Source: Flavobacteriales bacterium (GTDB lineage Bacteria; Bacteroidota; Bacteroidia; Flavobacteriales_F; PHOS-HE28). From it: a stretch of DNA of 64,000 bases. The DNA lies in assembly GCA_020635725.1 (NCBI GenBank), contig JACJZF010000001.1, positions 496,001 to 560,000 on the forward strand, in the 5' to 3' direction. This document shows, one piece after another, positions 55,850 through 64,000 of this stretch; the first letter of the stretch is position 1, and each line of letters begins with the position of its first letter. The notes under the pieces were generated by a model, which saw only the letters and a program-made list of their open reading frames with translations, made no database searches and was not told where the DNA came from. The position numbers and the translations under genes are program-made.

Positions 55850-58800
55850 ATGCGCACCAACGCCCTCTACGCCCTTACGATCGCCGCGCTGCTCTCGCAC
55901 ACCGCTTCCGCGCAGCATGCCGGAGGCCGTACCCTGCATTGGGTGGGCGGCAGCGGTCACTGGTCCGATGCGGAGCACTGGAGCCTGCAAGCGCAAGGCG
56001 CGGGTGGTGCGGCGGTACCGGGCCTGGCGGACAATGCGGTCATCGCTGCGGATGCGGAGCTGACACTGGTGATCGATGGAAGCGCGCGCTGCCATGACCT
56101 GCAGGTGGATGCGCGCGCGGGCTTCGTGCGCGTGCAAGGCGATGAACGCGCGGAGCTGCGCGTGCTTGGCGATTGGCGCATGCAGGGCAGCATCCATTGG
56201 GACCTGCGAGGCCGTGTGCGTCTGATGGGCGACGCGGCAGGCTTGGTGGTGGATACGCGCGGCATCCCGCTCGCCGGGCAATTGACCTTCGATGGTGCGG
56301 GTTCGTGGACGCTGATGAGCGACCTGCTCCTCCGCGAGGGCGACATCACCTTCAAGGAAGGGACCGTGCATTCCGCAGGAGGTCTGCTGACGGCGCGCAC
56401 CTTGTGCAGCGAAGGCCGCGCACCGAAACAGCTGATGGCGGGCAGCGGCCTGGTGCAGCTGGCGCAAAGGCCAGAGGCTGGTGTGCTGGAGCGCACCGTG
56501 AACGCGCAGGACGCGATCCTTACCGTTGGTGGTGAGCCCACGGACTGGCCGCAGCGCCCGGTCATGGAACGGGATGCGCGTGATGTGAACGTGTGCGCCA
56601 CCGGCGCGGGGCAGACACCCTTCACCGCAACCACCAGCGCCCTCAGCAACTACAGCGGATTCAATGTGCGCTGCCGCGGCGAATGCAACGCCACGGTGAC
56701 CGTGAACGTGGCCGGTGGCATCGGCCCGTTCACCTATTCATGGCTATTCGGAGGTCCGGCCACGCAGACCTGGACCACGGCCTGCGGTGGGCCACAGATT
56801 GTGGTGGTGACCGACCAAGGGCAGGGCGTTAGCTGCGGCGTGACGCTGAACGTGACCGAGCCGAGCCCGCTGGGCGTGATCTTCTTCGGCCAGGGAACGC
56901 CGCCCACCTGCGCCGATGTGTGCAACGGAACTCGCACGGCATTGGCGATCGGAGGCGTGACACCGCATACCTATAATTGGAACAATGGCGCGGGTTCGGG
57001 TTCCTCCTTCAACCAGCTGTGCGCCGGGGTGAATTCGCTGCGGATCACCGATGCGAACAACTGCACCTTCGACACCACCTTCACCTTCAACCTGCAGCCC
57101 ATCTCGCCCGGGCTCACCTTCACCAGCAACAGCTGCTTCGGCGATTGCAACGGCACGGCCACGGTGAATCCCACCGGTGGAACAGCGCCCATTTTGGCCA
57201 CCTGGAGCCCGGCGCCCGGCGGCGGGCAGGGCACCTACAACGCCACCGGCCTGTGCGCGGGCAATTACACGGTGCTGCTTTCCGACGCGAACGGCTGCGA
57301 TACCACCGTCGCCTTCATCATCACGCAGCCGCCCCCCATCCTGCCCAACGCTCTTGTGACGAACGCGACCTGCTTCGGTGCGTGCGACGGAGCGGCTACT
57401 GTTACGCCTTCCGGCTCGCCGGGTCCCTTCGATTACAACTGGACACCCTCGCCCGGCGGTGGCCAGGGCACAGGCTCGGCCACCGGCCTCTGCGCAGGCA
57501 ATTACACGGTGCTGATCACCGACCAGGTGAGCGGTTGCGACACCTTGGTGCCGATCCTGATCGATGCGCCTCCATCCATCGATATCCAAGGAACCGTAAC
57601 CGACGCCAGCTGTTCCAATACCTGCGACGGCGAGATCGGCATCGTGGTCAACGGTGCCGTGCCTCCGTTCACCATCACGTGGTCGCCGGCACCGCCTAGC
57701 GGCCAAGGGACCCAAGCCATCAGTGGCCTTTGTCCAGGTGATTGGAGCTGCACCTTCACCAATTCCAACGGCTGCGACACCACGGTGACCTTCACCGTGA
57801 ACGCGCCGCCGCCCTTGGTCGCCTCGGTGCAGACCACCGATGTGACCTGCGCGGGTGAGTGCGACGGCATGGCCACGTGCCCAGCGGTGACCGGCGGAAC
57901 AGCACCCTACGCGTTCCTGTGGTCTCCTGCGCCCGGTTCCGGACAGGGAACCGATACTGCCCAGGACCTCTGCGCCGGCAACTACACCGTGCTCATCTAC
58001 GATGCGAACGGGTGCGATACCACCATCGCCTTCGTGATCAACGAGCCGCCACCGTTGCAGGTGGTGCCGAGCCAGACCAACGTGACCTGCGGCGGCCAAT
58101 GCGATGGCACGGCGAGCGTGCTGGTCTCCGGCGGGGTGCCGACCTATACCTATCAATGGACCCCTGAGCCGGGTGGCGGGCAAGGCACGGCCAACGCCAC
58201 CGGCCTCTGCGCGGGAGCGTATTCCGTGCTGATCACCGATGCGAACGGATGCACCTTCACGCAGCCATTCATCATCCTGGATGCCGTGGCGCTGCAGATC
58301 TCGTTGCAGGTGCTGCCCGCGAGCTGTCCGGGTGATTGCGATGGCTCGGCTGGTGTGATCGTCACCGGAGGACAAGCGCCTTACAGCTACAATTGGCAAC
58401 CGGCACCGGGTGGTGGCCAGGGCACGCCGAATGCCACCGGCCTCTGCGCGCAGGCCTATTCGCTCACCATCACCGATTTCCTCGGCTGCGACAGCACCAT
58501 CGCCTTCACCGTGCCTGCGCCGCCACCGATCATGGTGTCGAGCACATTGAATGAGCCCACGTGCAGCGGCGATTGCGATGGCACGATCGACCTGGTGGTC
58601 TCCGGTGGGAATGGCGCCTTCACCTACAGTTGGTCGCCGCCCCCCGGCAGCGGACAGGGAACCGCCAATGCGGGCGGGCTCTGCGCGGGCAGCTATCAAG
58701 TGGTGATCGCGAGCGGTGCGTGCGACACCACGCTCACCTTCCAGCTCACGGCCCCGCCGCCCATCGATGCGGCGCTGACCACTACCGACCCCAGTTGCGC

Positions 58801-61800
58801 GGGTGCGTGCGATGCCACGGCGAGCCTTTCCGTCTCGGGAGGAACGCCGCCCTACGGTTATGTATGGGCGCCTGCTCCCGGCGGCGGCCAAGGAACGCCC
58901 GATGCGGTTGACCTCTGCCCGGGCAACTACACGGTGCAGGTGACCGATGCGGCAGGCTGCGACACGCTCATCGCATTCGTGATCAACGATCCGCCGCCGA
59001 TCACCGTGGATCTGGAGACCACGCCGGCGAGCTGCGGTGGGGCATGCGACGCAACAGCCACGGCCACGGTTACCGGCGGCGTGCAGCCCTACACCTACGA
59101 TTGGCAACCAGCGCCGGGCGGCGGGCAAGGAACGCCCAACGCCACGGGCCTCTGCCCAGGAGCATACGTGCTCACGGTCTCCGATGCGAACGGATGCACG
59201 GTGGATCTGCCCTTCACCATCAGCACGCCATCGGGGATCGATGCCCAATTCACCTCCACACCAGCGAGCTGCGGGAACAATTGCGACGGCACGATCAATG
59301 TGGTGGCGAGCGGCGGGATCCAACCCTATACGTGGACCTGGTCGCCGGAGCCGGGCGCGGGGCAGGGCACGCCGAATGTGAGCGGATTGTGCCCCGGCAC
59401 CTACACGCTGCAGATCACCGATGCCGCGCAATGCGATACCGTGATCCAGGTGCTCATCACCTCGCCGCCGCCCATTGTCCCGAACGGCAGCTCCACCGAT
59501 GAGACCTGCAACGGACCATGTGACGGCACCGCTACGGTGAATCCCTCGGGCGGGCAGCCGCCGTTCAGCTTCGTCTGGAATCCCGCGCCACCTGTGGGCC
59601 AGGGCACCAACAGCGCATCGCTCCTGTGCCCGGGCCTGTGGAGCGTGACCATCACCGATGCGATCGGCTGCGACACCACCATCACCCTGGAGGTGATGCC
59701 CAAGGACCCCATCGTCGATGGCTTGGTATGGACCAACGCCACCTGCCCGAACGCCTGCGACGGCACGGCCAGCGTGAACCCCACAGGCGGCATTCCTCCG
59801 ATCACCGATATCCTGTGGATTCCTGATCCCCCCGTCGGACAGGGCACTCCGAACGTGAGCGGCCTCTGCCTCGGGTCGTGGGAAGTGCGCGTATTCGACT
59901 CGGTGGGCTGCTTCAGTTCCACCACCTTCTTCGTGAGCGCGCCGCCGCCTTTCCAGAGCGGCTTGGTGACCACCCCGGAGACCTGCGACGGACCATGCAC
60001 GGGCACCGCTACCGTCACGCCCTCGGGCGGCACGGGCAGCATCGGGGTGTTCTGGGATCCGCCTCCTGGTGGCGGTCAGGGCACCACGGCGGCCACTGGT
60101 CTTTGCGCCGGCATCACCTACAGTGTCACGCTCACCGATGACAGCGGATGCGATAGCACCTTCACGTTCACCATTGATCCGTTCGCGGCTATCGTGCCCA
60201 ATAGCAGCAGCACGCCGGTGAGCTGCTTCAACGTGTGCGATGGCACCGCAATGGTGAGCCCTACTGGTGGAGTTGGGCCGTATACCTACAGCTGGTCTCC
60301 CGAGCCTGGTGGCGGGCAGAACACGCCGCAGGCAACGGGCCTGTGCGCAGGCATTGCCACGGTTACCATCACCGACCTCAACGGATGCTCGATCGAAGCG
60401 GAGATCCTGATCGATGGGCCGCAGCCGATCCTGGACAATGCCACGGTGGAAGCGATCACCTGCGCGGGCACCTGCGATGGTTCGGTCACGCTCGCGGTCA
60501 CCGGCGGTGTCGCCCCCTACACCTATCAGTGGACACCGGTGCCGCCCAACGGTCAGGGCCAGCCAACGGCGACCTCGCTCTGCCCCGGTAATTACACGGT
60601 GGTCGTCACCGATGCGGCCGGCTGTGCAGCGAGCTTCAGCTACGACCTGTCCGCGCCGCCTCCCTTGGTGCTCTCGCTCACCCTCACGCCGAGCGAATGC
60701 CAGAACTGCATCGGCGCGGCATCGGTCTCGATCAATGGTGGCGCGTTGCCCTATGGCATCGAATGGCTTGGCCCTGGTGGTGCGGTCATCGGCACGGACC
60801 CGGACATCATCGATCTGTGCGCAGGGCTGTACAGCGTGCGGGTCACCGATGGCAACGGTTGCATCGCACAGCAGGCCGTGGTGATCACGGATTCCGATGG
60901 CGAGGCGATCACCACCACCGATGGCACCACCGGCTGCCCGAACACCTGCGACGGCGCTGTGAGCGTGAGCTTCACCTGTTCCGATCCGCCCTGCGTGATC
61001 GCTTGGAGCGACGCGCTGGGCAATGATCTCGGCCAGAGCGGCACTGCGTTGAGTGGCCTCTGCCCCGGCGACTACCTCGTGAGCGTGACGAATGGCTCGG
61101 GCTGCCTGAGCATCGATACGGCAACGGTGGTGGCGCCGCCGCCGACCACCTTGCTCATCAGCAGTTCGCCCGTGAGCTGCGCCGGTGCATGCGATGGCGT
61201 GGCCACCGTGGGGGTCAGCGGCGGGATACCGCCGTACCAATTGACGTGGACACCAGCACCCGGCGGCGGTCAAGGCACGCCGCAGGCCACCGGGCTCTGT
61301 GCCGGAGTGTACGAGGTGCTCATCAGCGATGACGGCGGATGTGATACCACCGCGCAGGTCTTGATCACGGAGCCTGGCCCCTTGGTCACCGGCGCGATCG
61401 TGCTCGGTGTCTCCTGCTCGGGGCAATGCGACGGCAGCGTCACGCTGGCCATCGATGGCGGCACACCGCCCTATGCGGTGATCTGGTCGCCTGTTCCGCC
61501 GAGCGGGCAGGGCGTGCCGGGCGCGTTCGGCCTGTGCGCCGGCGATTGGACCGCGACCATCACCGATGCCAACGGCTGCACCTTGGTGGAGACCTATGCC
61601 ATCGCGGAGCCGCAGCCCTTGCTCGTGAGTGTGAACACCACGCCGAGCACCTGCCCCAATTGCGACGGCCAGGCCGAAGCGATCATCAGCGGCGGTACCC
61701 AGCGCTACGACGTGAGCTGGACCTTGGGCGCCACGGTGGTGAGCACCGATCCGCTGGCTACCGATCTCTGCGGCGGACTGTACCGGCTCACGGTGAGCGA

Positions 61801-64000
61801 CGCCAACGGCTGCTCGGTGACGCAGGCCGTGCAAGTGCCCGATGGCAACGCGGAAGTGCTGACGCCGCAGAACGGGCAGACCACCTGCGCGAATAATTGC
61901 GATGGCACCGTGGGCGTGAGCTTCACCTGCACTTCGCCGGCGTGCAACGTGGTGTGGACCGATAGTGACGGCAATGTCATCGCCACCAACACCCCGACCG
62001 TATCGAACCTGTGCGTGGGCGTGTACACCGCTCAGGTCACCAACGGGAGCGGCTGCGTGAGCTTCATCGATGCGGAGGTGCTGCCATCGCAATCGATCAT
62101 CCCCAACCTGAGCAGCACGCCTGCGAGCTGCTTCGGGCTCTGCGATGGAACGGCCACGGTGAATCCGGTAGGCCTCACGGGCACGCCGACCTTCACGTGG
62201 TCGCCCGAGCCCGGTGGCGGGCAGAACACGGCGCAGGCCACGGGGCTGTGCGTCGGTGTGTACACCGTGCTGATCGCCGATGCGACCGGATGCGATACGC
62301 TCGTGCAGGTGCTCATCACCGGTCCGGATGAGATCGCGATCGATGGCATCGTTCAGGATGTGACATGCCAAGGCGCGTGCGATGGCGCGGTGGATGCCGT
62401 GGTTTCCGGCGGAACGGCACCTTATCTCTATGACTGGTCGCCGGCGCCCGCTCTCGGCCAGGGCACGCCCAACCCGCGCGGGTTCTGCGCCGGCCCGGTG
62501 ACACTGATCATCACCGATGCGAACGGATGCACCAGCCAGCAGGTCTTCGACATCGCCGAGCCTGCCTTGCTCCAGGCCGCGTTGAGCACCACGCAGAGCC
62601 AATGCAACATCTGCAATGGCACGGCCTCGGTCGCGGTGAGCGGCGGCACGCAACCCTACTTCGTCACGTGGTACCACGGCGCGAGCGTATTGGGCACCGG
62701 CGAGAGCATCGCGGGCCTCTGCGCGGGCTTCTACACGGTCAACATCACCGATTCCGCGCTCTGCTCGCTGGTGCAAACCGTTGTGATCAGCGACATCGAC
62801 GGTGAGGAGCTCACCGCGACGGATGATGTCACCAGCTGCCCTGGCGCATGCGATGGCGAGGTGAGCGTGTCGTTCAACTGCCAGGATCCGCCTTGCCAGG
62901 TGGCGTGGTTCGACGCGGGCGGCAACGATCTGAATGAGCCCGGCAACGTGCTGGGCGCCCTGTGCGCGGGCTTGTACTTCGCGCAGGTCACCAATGCATC
63001 GGGCTGCGTCAGCATCGATACGGCCTTTGTCACCGAGCCCGATCCGATCGTGCCCAACCTGAGCACCACGCCCGTTACGTGCGCGGGTCTCTGCGATGGC
63101 ACGGCTACCGTTGGCCCATCCGGCGGCATGCCCGGCTACACCTTCTTGTGGAGCCCCGGCGGCGAGGACACGCCGCAGGTCACCGGGCTGTGCGCGGGGA
63201 CTTACAGTGTCACCATCGGTGACATGGCAGGCTGCTCCATCGTGGTGGATGTGCTGATCACCGGCCCGCAGCCGCTCACGGCCAGCGAGACCATCTCGCC
63301 CATCACCTGCAACGGCGCATGCGATGGCGCCATCACCGTGGTGCCCGGCGGAGGAACGCAGCCATACACCTATAGCTGGTCACCGCCGCCACCGGGCGAT
63401 CCCACGCAGCCCACGGTCATTGATCTGTGCGCAGGTGATTGGTCTGTGACCATCACCGATGCCAACGGCTGCGACACCACCATCACCTACACCTTGGTCG
63501 ATCCGGAAGTGCTGGATGCCCAGCTCAATACCACGGACAATGCGTGCTTCGGCGATTGCCAGGGCACTGCGGCGCTCACCCTCAGCGGGGGCGTGCCTCC
63601 GTATGGCATCACCTGGTTCAACAGCCTGGGCGCGGTGATCTCGCAAGACATGACCGATATCGCCGATCTGTGCGTGGACGATTACAGCGTGGAAGTGGTG
63701 GATGCCAACGGATGCACCGTGACCCTGCCCTTCAGCATCGGGCAGGGCCCGGCGATCGAGGCCAACCTCACCTTCACCGGCGAGACGTGCTTCGGCCCCT
63801 GCGACGGCACGGCATCGGTCTCTCCGAGCGGCGGCATCGGCACCTTCATCATCGAATGGCGTGATGCCGATGGCAATCTGATCGCGCTCGATGTGACCGA
63901 TGTGACCGGCCTGTGCGCCGGGGACCATTCCGTTACCATCATCGATCAGCTGGGGTGCGACAGCACGTATGCCTTCACCATATTGCCGTACACCGCGATC
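55850..64000 (+). CDS. Giant SprB-repeat surface adhesin (3' end outside window)
   Basis: The frame is open for 2717 codons from the ATG at 55850 to the window edge. Signal peptide about 1-23 (LLSHTASAQ). Residues about 26-270 form an N-terminal domain (LHWVGGSGHWSDAEHWSL). Then follow 31 visible SprB-like units of about 75-80 residues, each with SCxGxCDGTA near its start, GGxxPYTYxWSPxPGGGQGT in the middle and LCAGxYTVxITDANGCD at its end. The last units also show a higher-order repeat of about 318 residues (units 18-20, 22-24 and 26-28 correspond). Four conserved cysteines per unit suggest disulphide-pinned Ig folds. SprB in Flavobacterium is the moving adhesin of gliding motility; here adhesion is sure enough to propose, gliding is not shown. 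Confidence 0.93.
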   Translation, partial: MRTNALYALTIAALLSHTASAQHAGGRTLHWVGGSGHWSDAEHWSLQAQGAGGAAVPGLADNAVIAADAELTLVIDGSARCHDLQVDARAGFVRVQGDERAELRVLGDWRMQGSIHWDLRGRVRLMGDAAGLVVDTRGIPLAGQLTFDGAGSWTLMSDLLLREGDITFKEGTVHSAGGLLTARTLCSEGRAPKQLMAGSGLVQLAQRPEAGVLERTVNAQDAILTVGGEPTDWPQRPVMERDARDVNVCATGAGQTPFTATTSALSNYSGFNVRCRGECNATVTVNVAGGIGPFTYSWLFGGPATQTWTTACGGPQIVVVTDQGQGVSCGVTLNVTEPSPLGVIFFGQGTPPTCADVCNGTRTALAIGGVTPHTYNWNNGAGSGSSFNQLCAGVNSLRITDANNCTFDTTFTFNLQPISPGLTFTSNSCFGDCNGTATVNPTGGTAPILATWSPAPGGGQGTYNATGLCAGNYTVLLSDANGCDTTVAFIITQPPPILPNALVTNATCFGACDGAATVTPSGSPGPFDYNWTPSPGGGQGTGSATGLCAGNYTVLITDQVSGCDTLVPILIDAPPSIDIQGTVTDASCSNTCDGEIGIVVNGAVPPFTITWSPAPPSGQGTQAISGLCPGDWSCTFTNSNGCDTTVTFTVNAPPPLVASVQTTDVTCAGECDGMATCPAVTGGTAPYAFLWSPAPGSGQGTDTAQDLCAGNYTVLIYDANGCDTTIAFVINEPPPLQVVPSQTNVTCGGQCDGTASVLVSGGVPTYTYQWTPEPGGGQGTANATGLCAGAYSVLITDANGCTFTQPFIILDAVALQISLQVLPASCPGDCDGSAGVIVTGGQAPYSYNWQPAPGGGQGTPNATGLCAQAYSLTITDFLGCDSTIAFTVPAPPPIMVSSTLNEPTCSGDCDGTIDLVVSGGNGAFTYSWSPPPGSGQGTANAGGLCAGSYQVVIASGACDTTLTFQLTAPPPIDAALTTTDPSCAGACDATASLSVSGGTPPYGYVWAPAPGGGQGTPDAVDLCPGNYTVQVTDAAGCDTLIAFVINDPPPITVDLETTPASCGGACDATATATVTGGVQPYTYDWQPAPGGGQGTPNATGLCPGAYVLTVSDANGCTVDLPFTISTPSGIDAQFTSTPASCGNNCDGTINVVASGGIQPYTWTWSPEPGAGQGTPNVSGLCPGTYTLQITDAAQCDTVIQVLITSPPPIVPNGSSTDETCNGPCDGTATVNPSGGQPPFSFVWNPAPPVGQGTNSASLLCPGLWSVTITDAIGCDTTITLEVMPKDPIVDGLVWTNATCPNACDGTASVNPTGGIPPITDILWIPDPPVGQGTPNVSGLCLGSWEVRVFDSVGCFSSTTFFVSAPPPFQSGLVTTPETCDGPCTGTATVTPSGGTGSIGVFWDPPPGGGQGTTAATGLCAGITYSVTLTDDSGCDSTFTFTIDPFAAIVPNSSSTPVSCFNVCDGTAMVSPTGGVGPYTYSWSPEPGGGQNTPQATGLCAGIATVTITDLNGCSIEAEILIDGPQPILDNATVEAITCAGTCDGSVTLAVTGGVAPYTYQWTPVPPNGQGQPTATSLCPGNYTVVVTDAAGCAASFSYDLSAPPPLVLSLTLTPSECQNCIGAASVSINGGALPYGIEWLGPGGAVIGTDPDIIDLCAGLYSVRVTDGNGCIAQQAVVITDSDGEAITTTDGTTGCPNTCDGAVSVSFTCSDPPCVIAWSDALGNDLGQSGTALSGLCPGDYLVSVTNGSGCLSIDTATVVAPPPTTLLISSSPVSCAGACDGVATVGVSGGIPPYQLTWTPAPGGGQGTPQATGLCAGVYEVLISDDGGCDTTAQVLITEPGPLVTGAIVLGVSCSGQCDGSVTLAIDGGTPPYAVIWSPVPPSGQGVPGAFGLCAGDWTATITDANGCTLVETYAIAEPQPLLVSVNTTPSTCPNCDGQAEAIISGGTQRYDVSWTLGATVVSTDPLATDLCGGLYRLTVSDANGCSVTQAVQVPDGNAEVLTPQNGQTTCANNCDGTVGVSFTCTSPACNVVWTDSDGNVIATNTPTVSNLCVGVYTAQVTNGSGCVSFIDAEVLPSQSIIPNLSSTPASCFGLCDGTATVNPVGLTGTPTFTWSPEPGGGQNTAQATGLCVGVYTVLIADATGCDTLVQVLITGPDEIAIDGIVQDVTCQGACDGAVDAVVSGGTAPYLYDWSPAPALGQGTPNPRGFCAGPVTLIITDANGCTSQQVFDIAEPALLQAALSTTQSQCNICNGTASVAVSGGTQPYFVTWYHGASVLGTGESIAGLCAGFYTVNITDSALCSLVQTVVISDIDGEELTATDDVTSCPGACDGEVSVSFNCQDPPCQVAWFDAGGNDLNEPGNVLGALCAGLYFAQVTNASGCVSIDTAFVTEPDPIVPNLSTTPVTCAGLCDGTATVGPSGGMPGYTFLWSPGGEDTPQVTGLCAGTYSVTIGDMAGCSIVVDVLITGPQPLTASETISPITCNGACDGAITVVPGGGTQPYTYSWSPPPPGDPTQPTVIDLCAGDWSVTITDANGCDTTITYTLVDPEVLDAQLNTTDNACFGDCQGTAALTLSGGVPPYGITWFNSLGAVISQDMTDIADLCVDDYSVEVVDANGCTVTLPFSIGQGPAIEANLTFTGETCFGPCDGTASVSPSGGIGTFIIEWRDADGNLIALDVTDVTGLCAGDHSVTIIDQLGCDSTYAFTILPYTAI

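Noticed and set aside
56744..62776. A 2010-codon open frame on the minus strand
   Set aside because: It is the antisense shadow of the SprB-repeat gene: the high-GC repeats leave the opposite frame without stops. The translation has no signal, domain or repeat pattern typical of a real protein, while the plus strand is a clear adhesin.

Overview
The window is a high-GC (about 64% by eye) chromosomal segment from a member of the Bacteroidota, most likely the Flavobacteriales. Support comes from type IX secretion (T9SS) C-terminal sorting domains of both kinds, a PorP/SprF-like protein next to a giant SprB-repeat protein, the long two-domain form of IspG, DUF3098 and a CpcT-like periplasmic protein, the cluster ftsX-DUF3098-uppP-truB-queA, and -7 promoter boxes of the TAnnTTTG type. 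It is a mostly housekeeping region with several accessory insertions.

Layout. 1-9.9 kb: purine synthesis (end of purD, purQ), two membrane proteins, a CotH/lamin-tail exported protein, metG, an LD-carboxypeptidase, a DUF4412 protein, yraN and an RluB-type pseudouridine synthase. 9.9-14.6 kb: an accessory block with a PIN-domain toxin-antitoxin pair enclosed by a duplicated 3' end of the pseudouridine synthase gene, a ParE-type toxin with a premature stop beside its antitoxin, and two 542-aa T9SS-exported paralogues. 14.8-26.2 kb: AsmA-like protein, sensor kinase, hemW, cyclase-family hydrolase, MmcQ/YjbR, DUF502, coiled-coil protein, EamA transporter and ispG. 26.2-27.5 kb: an AAA ATPase/DUF4143 gene behind a 35-bp palindrome, again followed by a short copy of the 3' end of the preceding gene (ispG). 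27.5-35.7 kb: CpcT-like protein, small regulator with membrane partner, NAD(P)-binding protein, M23 peptidase, DUF3108 protein and leuS. 35.7-48.5 kb: ftsX, DUF3098, uppP, truB, queA, ispD, rlmN, an outer-membrane protein, polyprenyl synthase, a MORN lipoprotein, dnaG, a CDF transporter and two small genes. 48.5-64 kb: menB, exported and membrane proteins, a PNGase F-like T9SS substrate, tRNA-Arg(CCT), a type B T9SS protein, a PorP/SprF protein and the first 2717 codons of a repeat adhesin that leaves the window.

The most striking object is leuS. Its 1148-codon frame carries a complete DUF559 endonuclease domain in frame inside the editing domain, bordered by inverted REP-like palindromes. 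A third copy of the palindrome lies in frame further on, and a sharply lower-GC patch of about 130 codons occupies the place of the leucine-specific domain just before KMSKS. A second, window-wide pattern is a TAnnTTYG box placed 3-7 nt before many start codons, which suggests leaderless or nearly leaderless mRNAs. A third is the repeated arrangement in which a small cargo module sits just after a housekeeping gene and is followed by a copy of that gene's 3' end.
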